DNA of 64,000 nt from Pinus tabuliformis. Lineage: Eukaryota; Streptophyta; Pinopsida; Pinales; Pinaceae. Below the pieces are notes generated by a model. That model did no database searches, was not told the DNA's origin, and worked only from the letters and a program-made list of their open reading frames with translations. The stretch is taken from positions 1,231,911,070 through 1,231,975,069 of the forward strand of contig CM062819.1 of assembly GCA_031772625.1 (NCBI GenBank), written 5' to 3'. Positions 1 through 12,368 of the stretch are shown piece by piece. Both the position numbers and the translations under genes were made by a program. How positions within the stretch are numbered: position 1 is the stretch's first letter; every line of letters starts with the position of its first letter.

Positions 1-79
1 GTTGATAGCTTAGGAGATCCAGGTGAATGGAAAGAGTCCAGGAAAGTGTATAGGAAAGATGCAAGTTCAGGGCTCAACA
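1..79 (-). repeat. Start of the 3' LTR of element A (truncated by window)
   Basis: On the minus strand this begins TGTTGAGCCC and matches the start of the 5' LTR at 9873 with few differences. Only the first 79 bases of an LTR expected to be about 2 kb are inside the window. Confidence 0.85.
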
Positions 80-93
80 TACCCCCACTGTGA
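80..93 (-). other. Polypurine tract of element A
   Basis: The minus strand reads CAGTGGGGGTA directly before the LTR start TGTTGAG. Its place next to the LTR boundary makes it the plus-strand primer site of the element. Confidence 0.75.
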
Positions 94-139
94 AGGTGTT
101 GCATGTCCCTATGCAACCAAAATTTTGACCATCCTTTCT

Positions 140-1862
140 TCAATCCATATGCTCTGAGACCTCCACCAGCACATCCAACCCTCTTCTCCTCTTCCTTGGT
201 ACTGCTAACATCCTAGGCTTCCTCATCAAGCATCTGAATTTGAGGTTGATAAGTGCTTTACTCAACCTCCTGCACTTCTTCTTCAATTTCCTGTTCTTTT
301 TCTGCCACAGCCCAAGATGTAACATAGTGTTGTCATGAATGATCTTGTCCAATCTTCTTTGTTCCCTTAATGTTTCATTTTCATTTTTAATGTGTCTATT
401 TAAGACCTCCAATTCAAAAACTTCTTGTTTCAACGATTGGACTAGAGCTTCTTGTGCTGTGTGAGGCTAAGCGGATGAAGTGCTTGGACCCGTGGCTATC
501 TTTTCCAAGAATTATATATAATCATACATCTCTTGTTGATTCGGGTCTATCTCGGGTGTAGTTTTCCTTGGGCTGACCCCAAAATCTTGTTGAGAAGGAC
601 TGATTTCCAAATCTGGCCGAGAAGGACTCATGTCAAAATCTGGCTATGAAATGGAAGTATGGTGTGGGCTACGGTTAGGAGAGGTTGCTGGAGGCTGCTC
701 CGGTGTTTCCCCTCCCAGGTCAATAAAGTGGGGTCCTTTGGTTTGCACCGTCCTTAATTTCCCTTTAAGCCTGCAGCTTCTCCTTACATGCTGTGGACTA
801 GTGTCTTTTTGCTCCCTACTCTGTTTTTCTTTTCCTTTATTTTTTGCTGCAGTTGACTGTTCCTGAAGGTGAACTAGTCTTTCAGACAATACTTGATGGT
901 CTTCTTCTAAGGAAGGTTCTGGGGTTTGATGCACAACCTCAATGCTTCTTTTCCCTTTTTATTTTGTTGGCTTCTTATCCTCAGTCTTTTCCTTCCTTCT
1001 TTTAGATAGTCTTTCTTCTCTACTAGTTTCTTCAACTATGTTAGTAGGAGTACTTTGAATTTTATCACTTGTTCTCTTTCTTCTGCTTCTTCTTGATGTG
1101 CTGCTTTCAGGGGTTTCTTGTGGATCTTGAAAGAAATTTCTGATCAGAAACTGCTCCCATGTGTCCTTCTTTTCTTTCAATTGTTTTTCTATCAAGATTT
1201 TCACAAGGCCATGGTGATACAAGTGTGGTTCTACGTTCCCCAGATTCTTTTGGATGGCTACAAACATTTTTTTTCAAACTATTCAGTAAAAAGTAAGGTA
1301 GATTGAGGGTTTGGTTTTCTAAGAAATTCATCAACAACCGGGTGTGATACATATACATTGATCCAAAACGTCCCTCATAGGTAATGAACTTTTTAATAAT
1401 CAACAATAGTCTGGCCCACTTCTCTTCTAAAGCATGGATAGGGATTCCTCATTTAAAAATAGTTACATCCATACCTGGATTTCGTAGGATAACCCTCCAA
1501 GCCTTCTCGTCAAAGCTCTTATTCTTGAACCAGCGTTCACCCTGTTGCGGAAGTTTTGTAGCGGCTGCTATGGATGCCTCGGTGACTGTAAACTTGAGGT
1601 CTCCAACTTCCACTTCCAGGCTGTTAAAAGACCTCGCAAAAGTTTTTGTAATCTCCTTGTTGTAGCCCTTGAATTTTTGAATAAACCATAGCCACCTTGC
1701 CTTCTTCAGTATGTTTTTCACTTGCGGGTACCCTTCCATAAACTTGGGCCCTTCTGGTTCTACCCTCAACAACAGACCCATCCTTCCTTCTGTCTTAAAA
1801 TTCGTCTGCGTGAGTATGGGTTTTAGCGGAGGTGAGATGGCTAGGTTAACTGTGGTGAACAA
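140..1862 (-). pseudogene. 3' additional ORF region of element A
   Basis: This coding-strand region lies between integrase and the 3' LTR and is not gag or pol. Its N-terminal part (about 1449-1862) carries the pattern ARWLWFIQKF, then FARSFNSLEV, then FTVTEASIAAATKLPQQGE. The same spacing of Trp, Phe, Asn and Thr-x-x-x-Ile occurs in the 3' ORFs of elements B and E, and it resembles the putative plant transposon protein domain (Pfam PF20167) as I remember it. The middle is Lys/Arg/Glu-rich low complexity; the end (about 140-433) is a basic coiled coil with Leu/Ile heptads. Athila and Tat elements are known for extra 3' ORFs of uncertain function. The region looks broken. Confidence 0.6.
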
Positions 1863-2853
1863 GGTTTATGGAGAAGAAAACAGTGACTGTAAATGGAAAA
1901 CAGAGAACAGGTAGCAGGAGTGAATTCACGGAATGAAGCGAAGACTTATATGAACAAGGTGGAAATGCAATCGTGGCTTCAATAAAATAGTAGGGGAGTA
2001 AAGTGAACCCAACAAAATTTTAAACTGAATGGCTGCGAAGTAGACGTAAACACGTTTAAGAAATGGCTGCGGAATTTGTGCGACAGAGAAAAGTCGTGAT
2101 CAAATCAACCACATCCCATAATTACAGGTGGAGTATCAAAGTACAGCCGAACACGAGTTAAAACCGGAGGCTTGATCATGGCGCTGTTTGAAAATAAATG
2201 CAAGGCTTGTGGAGGAATCATATAGAAGTCGTGGAACGGTTATGGAGCTATCAACGCCAATCATTGCATATAATGGAGCTATGGTTTTATAACTATGTAA
2301 AAATGTGCTTTGAATGCTATTTGAAATAAACTTCTACTCATACCTTGGAATTCTTGCCGCTTTTTGTCCATTAATCTTTGATCAGCTGCTCCTTGTTGAT
2401 GCTTTTAAGTGCCTCATGTCTTCATAATATGTCCTCGGTCATACCTGCATTTGATTTCATGATTATGTAACTAACATCTGACTGTCAGTTTTGAAAAACA
2501 GAGTGATGGCTGCGGAAACTGCTTCTGGCTGCGGAAACTGGGTTCAGCTGCGGAAATTGGCACAACAATCATACGATTGAATGGAGATGGATAGATGATA
2601 ATTGACTGAATGAAAATGGTCATGAAAAAACTTTTATTGGCGGAATGAAATGAAATGGATGAAATGGAGTGGAATGAAATGAAGTGGAGCGTCACAAAAC
2701 TCTGAAATGAGAGAGAGAATTTTTTTTTTGGAAAATATAGGGCGTCAGGAGTTCCTGATTTTCGCCCTGTATTTTCTGTATAAGACTGCCAATCAGTAAT
2801 TGGTTTTCAGGCTTATACATTTTTTTTTTTGTAGAAATAGAAAGGAACAAAGG
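1863..2853. other. Spacer of element A between 3' ORFs and integrase
   Basis: No coding region is seen. It contains several CTGCGGAAA motifs (about 2505-2560), a motif also present near the 5' LTR start (9656-9690), and a GAAAT-rich microsatellite-like stretch at about 2638-2690. Confidence 0.6.
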
Positions 2854-5800
2854 CTAGGCTAATGGAGAAGAAGGATTCTTCTTCACCAGCCTTATTGCAG
2901 AACTATCTTGAAATATTTTGATAAATTCCTCTTTTGAGAGTGGCTTATGATAGATCTTTAATCTGTGGCCATTCACAATAAGAGGAGTTTGATGTTCATC
3001 AATAGTTTTGATTCTTACCGCTCCATTGCTAAAGATTTTGTCAATCTCATATGGGCCAAGCCAATGAGTCTGAAATTTTCCTTTAAAATCTTTAAACTTG
3101 GAATCAAATAGCAATGCCCAATCTCCTTCTTGAAACTTTTTCTCTTTGATGTATTTGTCATGCCACTTAGCTCTTTGATATTGAACTAGATCAGTTCTTA
3201 GAATTGCTTCTTGTCTGATCTCATCTAGCTCATTCAACTGCTCCATTCTGTGCTTTTGGGCTTCTGATAGATCCATCCCCAACTGAACTGCTGTCTTGAA
3301 AGTTTTGACTTGGAACTCAATGGGGAGCAGGAATTCTTTCCCATAAACAAGTTCATAGGGAGAATGTCCTATTGTATTTCTCCATGTAGTTCTGTAGGCC
3401 CACAAGGCTTCAAGAAGCCTTTCTGCCCAATCTCTTCTATGTAAATGAACAATTTTGGTGATGATGCCTTCAATAACTTTGTTCGTAGACTCCACTTGAC
3501 CATTTGCTTGCGGATGGTAAGGAGTAGATTTTCTATGCTTGATCTTGTATTCTTCCATCAGCTTCTCCACCAGGTTGGATGTGAATTGACTTCCCTGATC
3601 TGTCACAATTTCTCTTGGAACACCAAAGCGAGTAAAAATATCCTCATAAAGAAAACTAACAACTGAATTTTCAGTAGCAGAAAATAATGCTTTGGCTTCT
3701 ACCCATTTAGTGACATAATCAGTACATACCAATATATACTTTTTTTGTTTAGATGGTGGGTTAATAGGTCCAATGAAATCTAAAGCCCATTTTTCAAAGG
3801 GTTCGATGAGTACCTGTGGTTGCAATGGCATTTCATTTGAAAGGGTAGGTTTCCCTACTCTTTCGCAGCTGTCACACCTTTTGACATACTGTTTTGCATC
3901 TTTGAAAAGGGATGGCCAATAATATCCCAAAGGAGGATTTTATAGGCTGTCCTTTTGTCAGCAAAGTGTCCGTCGCATGGTTCATCATAACATGCTTTAA
4001 GGATATCAGGCATTTTATCTTCCTTAACACATCTTCTGATCACAAGATTTGGCCCTGTTTTAAACAATTCGTTAGAAATCCATGAATATTTTGAACTCTC
4101 CTGAATAATATTTCTTCTTTCACTAGGAAATAAATGTGGAGGCAGTTTCCCTGTAACCAAATAGTTAGCTATATCTGCATACCAAGGAGTCTCAGTAGTT
4201 ACTGCAAATAAATATTCATCAGGAAACTTGTCCTCTACAAGAGAATCTTCTTTAGTATTCTGAATCCTAGACAAGAAATCAACTACTGTATTTTGTTTCC
4301 CTGGTCTATCCAACACAGTAATATTGAATTCTTATAAAAGTAAGAGCCACCTTGTAACTCTACCATTAGTAACAAATTTGTTCATTAGATATCTAATTGC
4401 AGAATGATCATTATGAATAAAAGTTTCATAGCCTGTTATATAATGTCTAAACTTATTGATTGCATGAACAACAGCTAAGAACTCTTTTTCAGTCATAGTA
4501 TAGTTCAACTCAGTGGGAGTTAAATTTTTATTGGTATAGTAAATGGCATAAGGAACTAAATCCTTTTGACCCAACACAGCCCCTAGAGTTGTATTTGAAG
4601 CATCTGTAGAAATATGGAAAGGAAGTTTCCAATTTGGTCCTCTCAAGATAGGTGCTTTAGATATTCTTGTTTTCAAAGTTTCAAATGCTGATTGACAATC
4701 AGGATCCCATTTGAATTTACAGTCTTTTGTAAGCAATTTGAAGAGTGGAGATGCTATTTTAGTGAAGTTCTCTATAAATCTTCTATAGTACCCAGTAAAT
4801 CCTAGAAAACTTCTAACATCTTTTTGACAATTTGGAATAGGAAACTTGGAGATGACTTCAACTTTTGATCTATCAACTTTAATCCCATCCCCTGAAATGT
4901 GATGTCCCAAAACAATACTTTCAGTAAACATCATAAAGAATTTTTCATGACTTAATGAAAGGTTTGTTTCTTTACATCTTATAAGGACTTTTTCCAAATT
5001 CTCTAATGCCTCTTCAAATGAATTACCATAAACTGTAAAATCATCCATATAAACCCCTACACAATCATGGATTATATCAGAAAAATTCCTAGTACTACTC
5101 TTTGGAATGTTGCATGTGCATTACACAATCCAAAAGGAAGCACTCGATAAGCAAAAGTTCCCCATGGATAGGTAAACGTGGTATTATCTTGATCTTCAGG
5201 TGCTACCTGAATTTGATTATAGCCACTAAAACCATCCAGAAATGAAAAGTACTTTTTGCCTGCTAATGTATCTAATACTTGATCGATAAAGGGCAAAGGA
5301 AAGTGATCCTTCAAAGTTGCTTTATTCAACTCTCTGTAATCAATGAATACCCTCCATTTACCATTCTTTTTAGGTACTATAACCAAAGGAGAAACCCATC
5401 GACTGTTTGAAATTGGATAAATGAAGTTTACATTGAGTAGTTTTTGGAGCTCTTCTTTCACTATCCTCCTAAGGTTTGGATTCATCCTTCTCTGAGGTTG
5501 TCTGATTGGTCTACTATTTTCCTCGATGTAGATGTGATGAATGCAAGTCTTAGGGTCAATACCTTTCATATTAGTATACTCCCATGCAAATGTAGTAGAA
5601 TGTTTTTTCAAGATTTTGGTTAGCTCTTCCTGTTGTGACTTTTCAAAATTTTTATTGATATTCAATGTTTTACCTGGAAAAATCTCAATGGTGGAACTAC
5701 CGAACTCTTCCATAGAGTAAAGAGACATTTGTCTTGATAATAAATACCCAATGTTAGAATATAACTGAAACTGTGTGTGGTCATATTCTGAAGATGTTTC

Positions 5801-6961
5801 AAAGTTTTCTAATGTGTTCAGAATTTGACTATCTTCACTGATTTTAGGAATGGTAAAGACAAGTTGTATAGTGTCCTCATCATCGACCCATTCATTATCT
5901 CCTACTTCCGTAATTGCTTTTGCTAGAGGATACAAATTGAACTTCTTTGTTGAATTACCATCAGAAATGTACATATCTCCAGATCTACAACTAATGAAAG
6001 CATCAGCTGTGGCTAGCCAAGGTCTTCCTAAGATGAATGGGTGCCCTCCTAAATTACTCTTGGGAGTCAAAATCATGAAATCTACTGGATATTCCCAAGA
6101 ATCTAAGGAGACTGAAATATCTTCTAATACACCATCTGGTTTGATTATTGATCTATCTGCAAACTGCAGTAAAGTAGGTGTAAAAAGAAGATTAGGAAGT
6201 TTAAGCTGTTCCATTGTCTGTCTACTCATAATGTTGATAGCAGCCCCTAAGTCAATTAATGTGTTTGGAATTTCTATCCCATTTATATGTGTCTTGACAA
6301 TTGGACTACCAGGATCTACATACTTCTGCATGGTAATTTGTCCCATCATGATATCTACAATTTTTCCTACCGGGTGGATTCTTCTTGTATCTCTTGGTTT
6401 CCTTCCTGGTCTTTTGAGACTCAACTCCTTTATTGTTTTTGCTAGAATATGAATCTCTCTAATGGCTTGTAGCAAGGGAATCTTGATACAGACATTCTTT
6501 AATTCATCTAGAAAATCATAGTCAGGCAACAAGATTTGTTTTTCCACCCCTTTGTCGATTTGTAATCTTTCAGGGAAAGGAGGTGTGGATGAAGATGCAG
6601 GTTGCTCAACTATAGGAGTTGTGGGGGTTGACTCTTTTTCTTTTTCTTTTTGAGTGTTTGGATTTTGAAGAGATGCTTCAGAACCTTTATTGACTTTAAG
6701 AGAATCTTCCTCAGAAGTACTTTGCTTCTGAGCATCTATAGAAGGTTTTTCTAAAACTCTACCAGACCTGAGTTGTACATCATTAAGAGGAACAATCATA
6801 TAGGTAGGAAATTGTTGTCCTTCTACCATGTAAGCATTCTGAGGATTTTTTTTATTAGGATTTGGCAATGGCTGGGCTGGTAGTTGATTTGTCTTTTGTT
6901 GAAATGGAAGCAAGAGTTGGGAATTTTGTTGAGGAAGTTGTTGTTGTTGTGGAAATGGCAA
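2854..6961 (-). pseudogene. pol: pol region of element A (protease, RT, RNase H, integrase)
   Basis: Parts in order on the minus strand: a Gln/Pro-rich linker; an aspartic protease (DLGAAINIM, LGRPWLATADA); reverse transcriptase with the fingers motif SPLVIVPKKNGKWRVFIDYR, LPFIDQVLDTL and FLDGFSGYNQI, then a YMDDF-type catalytic motif; an RNase H of the gypsy type (STDASNTTLGAVLGQ, TEKEFLAVVHAINKFRHY); the HHCC zinc-binding segment of integrase (CYDEPCDGHFADKRTA, CDSCERVGK); and the catalytic core with WALDFIGP, VTDQGSQF and NGQVESTNK supplying Asp-Asp-Glu. The C-terminal part has the GPYEI motif of many gypsy integrases. In life it would process the polyprotein, copy the RNA and insert the cDNA. 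Domain content is full but there are several breaks. Confidence 0.9.
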
Positions 6962-7006
6962 TGAATGTTGTGCGTTTTGATTTGGAAGTTGTGGAGCTTG
7001 TTGATT

Positions 7007-7831
7007 TTAGAAAGATGGAGGATATTGATAAAATTGAGCAAATCTCCCATAAGGATTTTGCATCCCTTGTACCCATGATTGATATGGATTTTGAGGTTGG
7101 GACCAAGGTTGTTGCCAAGAATTCCAATTTGGCGGGGGTTGAAAGTTCATAGGGTTGTTAAACCCTTGATTTTGTTGCCCCTGCCAAGGTCTCCTTGAAA
7201 CAAAACAGAGAGACTCTACTGAATTTGGATCTTCTTGAAAGACAGCTTTGAGCCCAGGAATTGAAGGACAATCCTTGGTCTCATGGCTTTCCAAGCAAAT
7301 CATACATGTTTCTACAACTTTTGCATCCAAGGGGAATTCCCTTAGAGCATGTTTCTTCCTACATTTTGGACAAAATATGGCCAAGGCTTCAGCGTCTGCT
7401 TTCTGCTTGTTTTTTATTTTAAGGGTGTCTAATTGTTCACTAAGGCTTCGTAGAATATCAGTTTTGAACTCATCAAGCATATTGCCAATCTCTACCCTAC
7501 TTACTGATCCAGTTGCAGATTTGTTTGCTCTAATAAGAGAAGGATCTCTAGGCCCTTTTCCCATTTTAGATTTTCCCCTCGAGAGATGGACACATAGTTC
7601 TGCTATGTCACAAAGTGGAAGTTGAGAAATATCTCCCTTCCCCATCATGTTTAAAATATCTATCCATTCATCTCTAATGGCTTTTAATAGAAGGGCTTTC
7701 AAGGTCTCCTCATCTAGGTTACTCATTTTTGCTCTTTTTAAGTTGTATTGAAATCTTTCAAGTAAATCCTCCAAGTTTTCATCTTCTTTTTGCACCATTT
7801 TGAATACCTCATCCTTATGGTTGGTGGGCAT
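7007..7831 (-). pseudogene. gag: gag region of element A
   Basis: A plant retrotransposon Gag capsid segment is seen (ENLEDLLERFQYN, then WIDILNMMGKGDIS) followed by a spacer coiled segment. Next come two zinc knuckles with the spacing Cys-x2-Cys-x3-His-x4-Cys, CPKCRKKH and CMICLESH, and a Trp/Pro/Gln/Asn-rich tail. The same layout is present in elements B and E. Gag forms the virus-like particle and binds RNA. The region is a broken fossil and shorter than gag of element B. Confidence 0.8.
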
Positions 7832-7838
7832 GCAATAG

Positions 7839-7855
7839 TCCCGACAACGACACCA
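7839..7855 (-). other. Primer binding site of element A (tRNA-Asp-like)
   Basis: The minus strand reads TGGTGTCGTTGTCGGGA three bases after the LTR end. This resembles the complement of the plant tRNA-Asp 3' end (TGGCGCCGTTGCCGGGG), as used by Athila/Tat elements. Confidence 0.75.
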
Positions 7856-7858
7856 AAA

Positions 7859-9873
7859 TGTTTGGTCAATTTAGAGTGTCATAAATTGCTAGATTAATTG
7901 TCAATCCGGGAGTCGTAAACTGTTGAAGTGTGGCGCACTATATGTGCAAGATAACCTATTTCTTACTTTTTGTCGTTTTTGATTTTTTTATTTTGTTTTG
8001 GGGGTTTTTATCTTTGTTTATCTCCTAATGTGAAATGGAAATTCTAAAAGACAAGTATGGATATAAATGTTCAAGGCAATTATGTCCTTTATAATGATTT
8101 CCAAAAATTCAAACTTCAGAGGGTCTTAGAACATACTAATGATGAAAATAATTCTTAAAAGAAAATGAAAATGTGCCACTATTCTAATCAAACAAACAGT
8201 GAACTATCGATCATGAAACCATTATCCCTGCTGCTGTCTAAATACAAAAGAAATGAATTAAGCTGCTGCACTCAAAGAAATCCAAAAATTGCAAGTAAAG
8301 TAAAACTAAAATCAAATTACATCAATTCATAGTTTGACCCCTCGCCAGTTAGTCCAACTATGGCTTTCGGAGGTAATCATTAACAACTTGAGCAATCTGA
8401 TATCTAATTGCAGAAAAGCAAAACTAAAATCAAATCACATCAATTCATAGTCTGACCCCTTGCCAGTTAGTCCAACTATGGCTTTCAGAGGTAATCATCA
8501 ACAACTTGAGCAATCTGATATCTAATTGCAGAAAAATAAAACTAAAATCAAATCAAATCAATTCATAGTCTGACCCCTCGCCAGTTAGTCCAGCTATGGC
8601 TTTGGGAGGTAATCATCAACAACTTGAGCAATCTGATATCTAATTGCAGAAAAATAAAATTAAAATCAAATTACACACTCATACTTCAATCCCTCGCCAG
8701 TAGTCCAGCTATGGCTTTCAGAGGTCACTGACAATGATATGAGCAATTTAATATCTAAGCTAACTAATAAAGCAAGGAAACAAAACTGAAATCAACAAAG
8801 CAGAACTGGAATTAGGAAAAGAAAAGACAACAGAGAATTAATCCCATGTCATTAGTCATTGTGAAAATTATATGCAAATGCCTGGGCTGCCTACTGTAAT
8901 CTAGAACATACACAATGATCAGCGTTAACAACAATGTACAAAGCATGCAAAATTATGAACAAGAATGAAACGTTAGTACCATAGTAAATGAAATATACAT
9001 AAGTGAATAACTATGGCATAATAAACATAAAGAAACACAACATGAAACTATACAACAATAAGAAACAGAACCTCGACGTGTGTAGGGGCCCTCTGCACAA
9101 CCTCGGGCAACAACTATCAATCAAGAATTACACTCACGCAACCATGTAGAAACATAGTCTTCTCATATATTTCAGATGCAGTCACAACAATGAAACTAAT
9201 GTCACGGCACAGTGGGTTTTTTATCAGCAAAATTATATTCAAAAGACTAACTACTATGCGTATAGAAATGCATTGTTTATAACAAAAGATTACATAACTG
9301 TTTTCCTGTAAACTACGCTGACAGAGGACACGTAAACGACAACGTCCGTGGATTTAGCATCATGCTGTCGAGATTATGCAATCTATTGAAAACGGCTTGT
9401 TGGATTCACATTGTGGGAAACCTACATGTGTCAGCGTGCCTCCAGAGATCTAGAAAATCTTTCACGTGCTTGGAAAAGGAGTCCTGTTGTCGTAGGACTC
9501 TTCTGTTTGACCACTGCTTGACCACCATTGACCACAGCTTCCCCTGATGAATCCGACTGAGCCAATAGGACTCGGTCCATGTCGAAGTCATTTCCAACTT
9601 GCCCATGTGGCTTGCTTTGCCTGGTGACACCTGTAATGTAGACTTTAACAAAAACAGCTGCGGAAAGTTGAAGCAGCTGCGGAAAGTGACAGGATTCCGC
9701 AGCTCAATGAGCAAAAATCTAGTTCAAACAGCAGACACAAAACATAGTTAAAAAACCACTTTAAGTGCTCTTTTATGATTAATATGCAATGATTTTGATA
9801 GCTTAGGAGATCCAGGTGAATGGAAAGAGTCCAGGAAAGTGTATAGGAAAGATGCAAGTTTGGGGCTCAACAC
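7859..9873 (-). repeat. 5' LTR of element A
   Basis: About 2.0 kb, bounded on the plus strand by TG at 7859 and CA near 9873. The right end matches the 3' LTR start at the window edge. No gene is inside; it holds a four-unit 118-base tandem array and CTGCGGAAA motifs. Confidence 0.8.
8302..8765. repeat. 118-bp tandem repeat inside the 5' LTR of element A
   Basis: Four head-to-tail units start at about 8302, 8420, 8538 and 8656, each opening with an AAAACTAAAATCAAAT-like block followed by CCAGTTAGTCC and ATGGCTTT. The first three are very alike and the fourth is more diverged. Confidence 0.9.
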
Positions 9874-10690
9874 ATATTCTCCACTGTATCGCTCCTAAGA
9901 ACCTTCACTTTCTTGCTAGTGTCTTTCTCAACAAGTTCTTTAAATTCAATTTTTTTTTAGAATGTATGGTCTTTCTTCTGCATGAAGAATATCCAACACT
10001 TACATGAGAAATATTCTACAAATATCACATAATACTTGTGCTTGGTCGTGGAGGCTATCGAGAACTATCCACACACATCTAAGTGAACTATTTCAAGGAT
10101 CGCTTGTGCTCGACTGTCCTTATCATGAAAGGTGGCTTTGGTGTACTTCCCAAATGTACACCCTTTGCATGTATCTTGGTGTTCTAATGCACCCTTGGGT
10201 AGCACTATGGAAATCTTCTGCATGATCTTCAAGGATCCATGGTACAAATGGCCCAATCTTCTATGCCATAATTCACCAATGTCTTGAAACTGCACCTTCT
10301 CTGCTTTCGTGCTCAAAGCAACATAGTCTTCTACATCCAATTTGTAGAGCTTCTTCACCTGAACCCTGGCCTGATTCACTTGTCCTGTGGCTATGTGATG
10401 AAGGAAATATTTTCCTTTTCTAAACATCACATCGTAGCCACAATATTCCAACATAGCAACTGAAACTAAATTCTTCTTCAAAAACAAAACATACATAACA
10501 TCTTTTAATGTGAGAAGAGAACCAAACTCCCTCTAAAAAGTAATAGTACTGATGTCGGTAGCAATATAACTTCCATCATCTCCCATCTTAATGTGCATAT
10601 GGAGGTCCTTATCCTCCAAGTCATTGGAAAATTCTTTATTTCCCATCATATGGAATGGGGCTACACTATCCAGATACCACACACTACCCA
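9874..10690 (-). pseudogene. Protease to pre-integrase part of copia element F
   Basis: A copia protease active-site neighbourhood (WYLDS, then FHM) is followed by NLVSVAMLEYCGYDV and the zinc-binding pre-integrase motif ELWHRRLGHL with CKGCTFGK. HLDVCG marks the start of the integrase core, close to where element A begins. Fossil. Confidence 0.75.
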
Positions 10691-10789
10691 TCACCGATGT
10701 CACCATGCATGCAATGAGGGTGAAATCCAACTCGAATTGTGAAGCTAGAGCTTCACTTGCTGCTCTTCTTGAGGGCTTCTCGTCGAACT

Positions 10790-11540
10790 TCTTGTGCAGA
10801 CACTTCATGGCATAATGTCTCGGCTCATGGCAATGAAAACATTTAATCTTCGACAAATACTTCTTCTTTCCGCCCTGACTGAAATCCCCTTTAGATTGGG
10901 ATTTCTTTCCTTTCGCTTTCTTTTTCTTTGCACCTTATCTCTTCTTGCACCAAGTCGGACCACAACCACTCCAAGTTTGGTAGCTGCTCCATCCCATTTA
11001 CCGAATCCTAGTAGCTATGCCAGCTCTTGGGAAGGCCTAAAAGTGTTAGGCTAACCAGATCATCTTCTGCAATTGTAATACCAACACTCCCAATCTCATC
11101 TTGACATTGAGTGAACCTACTCAAGTAATGTGGTATTGAGTCACGCTTATCCATTTTGATCTTTCGAAGCTTATCCTTCAGTGCCAAATTTTGGTCACTG
11201 CTATTCTGAAACAAGTTTATCAAGTGGAGGTTTGAGACAATATGATCTTGAACTCCTTCCAATATGATCCTCCTCGCTTTTGTAACACACTTCTTCCACT
11301 ATGCTAGATCCTGAGCATCAGATGTTGGAGGTTTAGGAATATAGGATCTATGCATTCCTTCAACCCATTATCTTCCAACACTACCTCCATCCCATCCTTC
11401 AAAGAAATACAAGTCGAACTACCCTCAAGGGCATCTTCGAGTTTCGATCCTCAGAAGGCCATCCTACTAGCTTTGAAGATTTGATTATGCAAATTTGATC
11501 CTGCAAAGATAAACTCGTATCTTCTCTTCTATTATGATTT
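10790..11540 (-). pseudogene. gag: gag part of copia element F
   Basis: A UBN2-type copia Gag segment is seen (KLRKIKMDKRDSIPHYLSRF, then LTLLGLPKSWHSY), followed by a Lys-rich stretch and a CCHC knuckle (CFHCHEPRHYAMKC). It lies directly after the primer site as expected. Fossil. Confidence 0.75.
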
Positions 11541-11542
11541 TA

Positions 11543-11554
11543 GCTCTGATACCA
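11543..11554 (-). other. Primer binding site of element F (tRNA-iMet)
   Basis: The minus strand reads TGGTATCAGAGC, the standard plant copia primer site complementary to initiator tRNA-Met, immediately next to the LTR end. Confidence 0.9.
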
Positions 11555-12368
11555 TGTAGAAATTCCTTATAGATTCAAACTTCTAATTGTAATTTACTAA
11601 AACAATAGACTTGAATCTACTCTACTAATCAGTGAAAACAATTAACGATCACAAAATCACAAGGCATATAAGAGAAAGAATTCAATCAACACATTACACA
11701 ATGATTTCGTATGGAAACCATAACTAAAAACCCCTACTATCTATGTATTGCATTAGTAAGAAAATATGAGAAGATTACAATGCTTTGCTCAAGCCTAAAC
11801 AACCTCTGCACAATATCTATTTGTCTCACAACTTCCTAGACAAGCCTTAATCGCCAATACTTAACCAATTTCTTGCTTGCCCAAGTCCCTATTTATTTGC
11901 ACTATTTCCATGGGAATTATTCCCTATTAATTAGGGAAATTCCTCAATTGGAATTGCACAATCCATCATATGTCTTCCTTTGACTGCATGCACAACTTGT
12001 ATAGTTTGGATGATTATACAACTGATAGTACAATGCCCTTGAACTCCAATATCAACTAGGTAACTCGTATATCACACATGCATGAGTTATTTATGGCTGA
12101 ATTATCAGTTAACTGGTTGAACACTAAAGTTGCACCCCACTGCTAGACCTCCTACTAGTTCCTCCAACAGTTGGAACTAGTTTAACTGACTTTAACTCTG
12201 TTAAATTGAATTAATTAATTACAACTCAAATAAACTCAACCAGGGCTCCTTTAAATTAGGAGACACTCTACATGACTCAAGTTAGACCCTCAACTCGAAT
12301 TAACTGAACCAACTAAGTCAAATTAACTTAGTTAACTCGTACAAGTTGTCTTGTGACGTGGAATTACA
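11555..12368 (-). repeat. 5' LTR of copia element F (right end inferred)
   Basis: The inner end, TGTAGAAATTCC on the plus strand, abuts the primer site and is secure. The outer end is placed at GTGGAATTACA near 12368 because it gives a short inverted match (TGTA...TACA). No second LTR copy is in the window to confirm it. Confidence 0.5.

Larger units (their letters stand above)
1..9873 (-). mobile_element. Element A: Athila-like Ty3/gypsy LTR retrotransposon, 3' LTR cut by window edge
   Basis: Read on the minus strand the order is 5' LTR, primer site, gag, protease-RT-RNase H-integrase, a long region with extra ORFs, polypurine tract, and the first 79 bases of the 3' LTR. The two LTR starts match almost base for base over about 75 bases (left edge and 9795-9873). 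Integrase downstream of RNase H places it in Ty3/gypsy; the protease motif DLGAAIN and RT motif LPFIDQVL, with the tRNA-Asp-like primer site and 3' ORFs, point to the Athila/Tat branch. It looks broken in several places. It lies within copia element F, so it is younger than F. The target duplication cannot be checked because the left end is outside the window. Confidence 0.9.
9874..12368 (-). mobile_element. Element F: Ty1/copia remnant interrupted by element A
   Basis: On the minus strand: a probable 5' LTR (11555-12368), a primer site, gag, protease and the pre-integrase zinc segment. The element then stops at the right end of element A; the rest of pol would lie beyond A, left of the window. 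Protease and pre-integrase coming before any RT indicates Ty1/copia order. It looks broken in several places besides being split by A. Confidence 0.8.

Noticed and set aside
5850-6452. 200-codon plus-strand open frame
   Set aside because: Antisense shadow of the protease region of element A.
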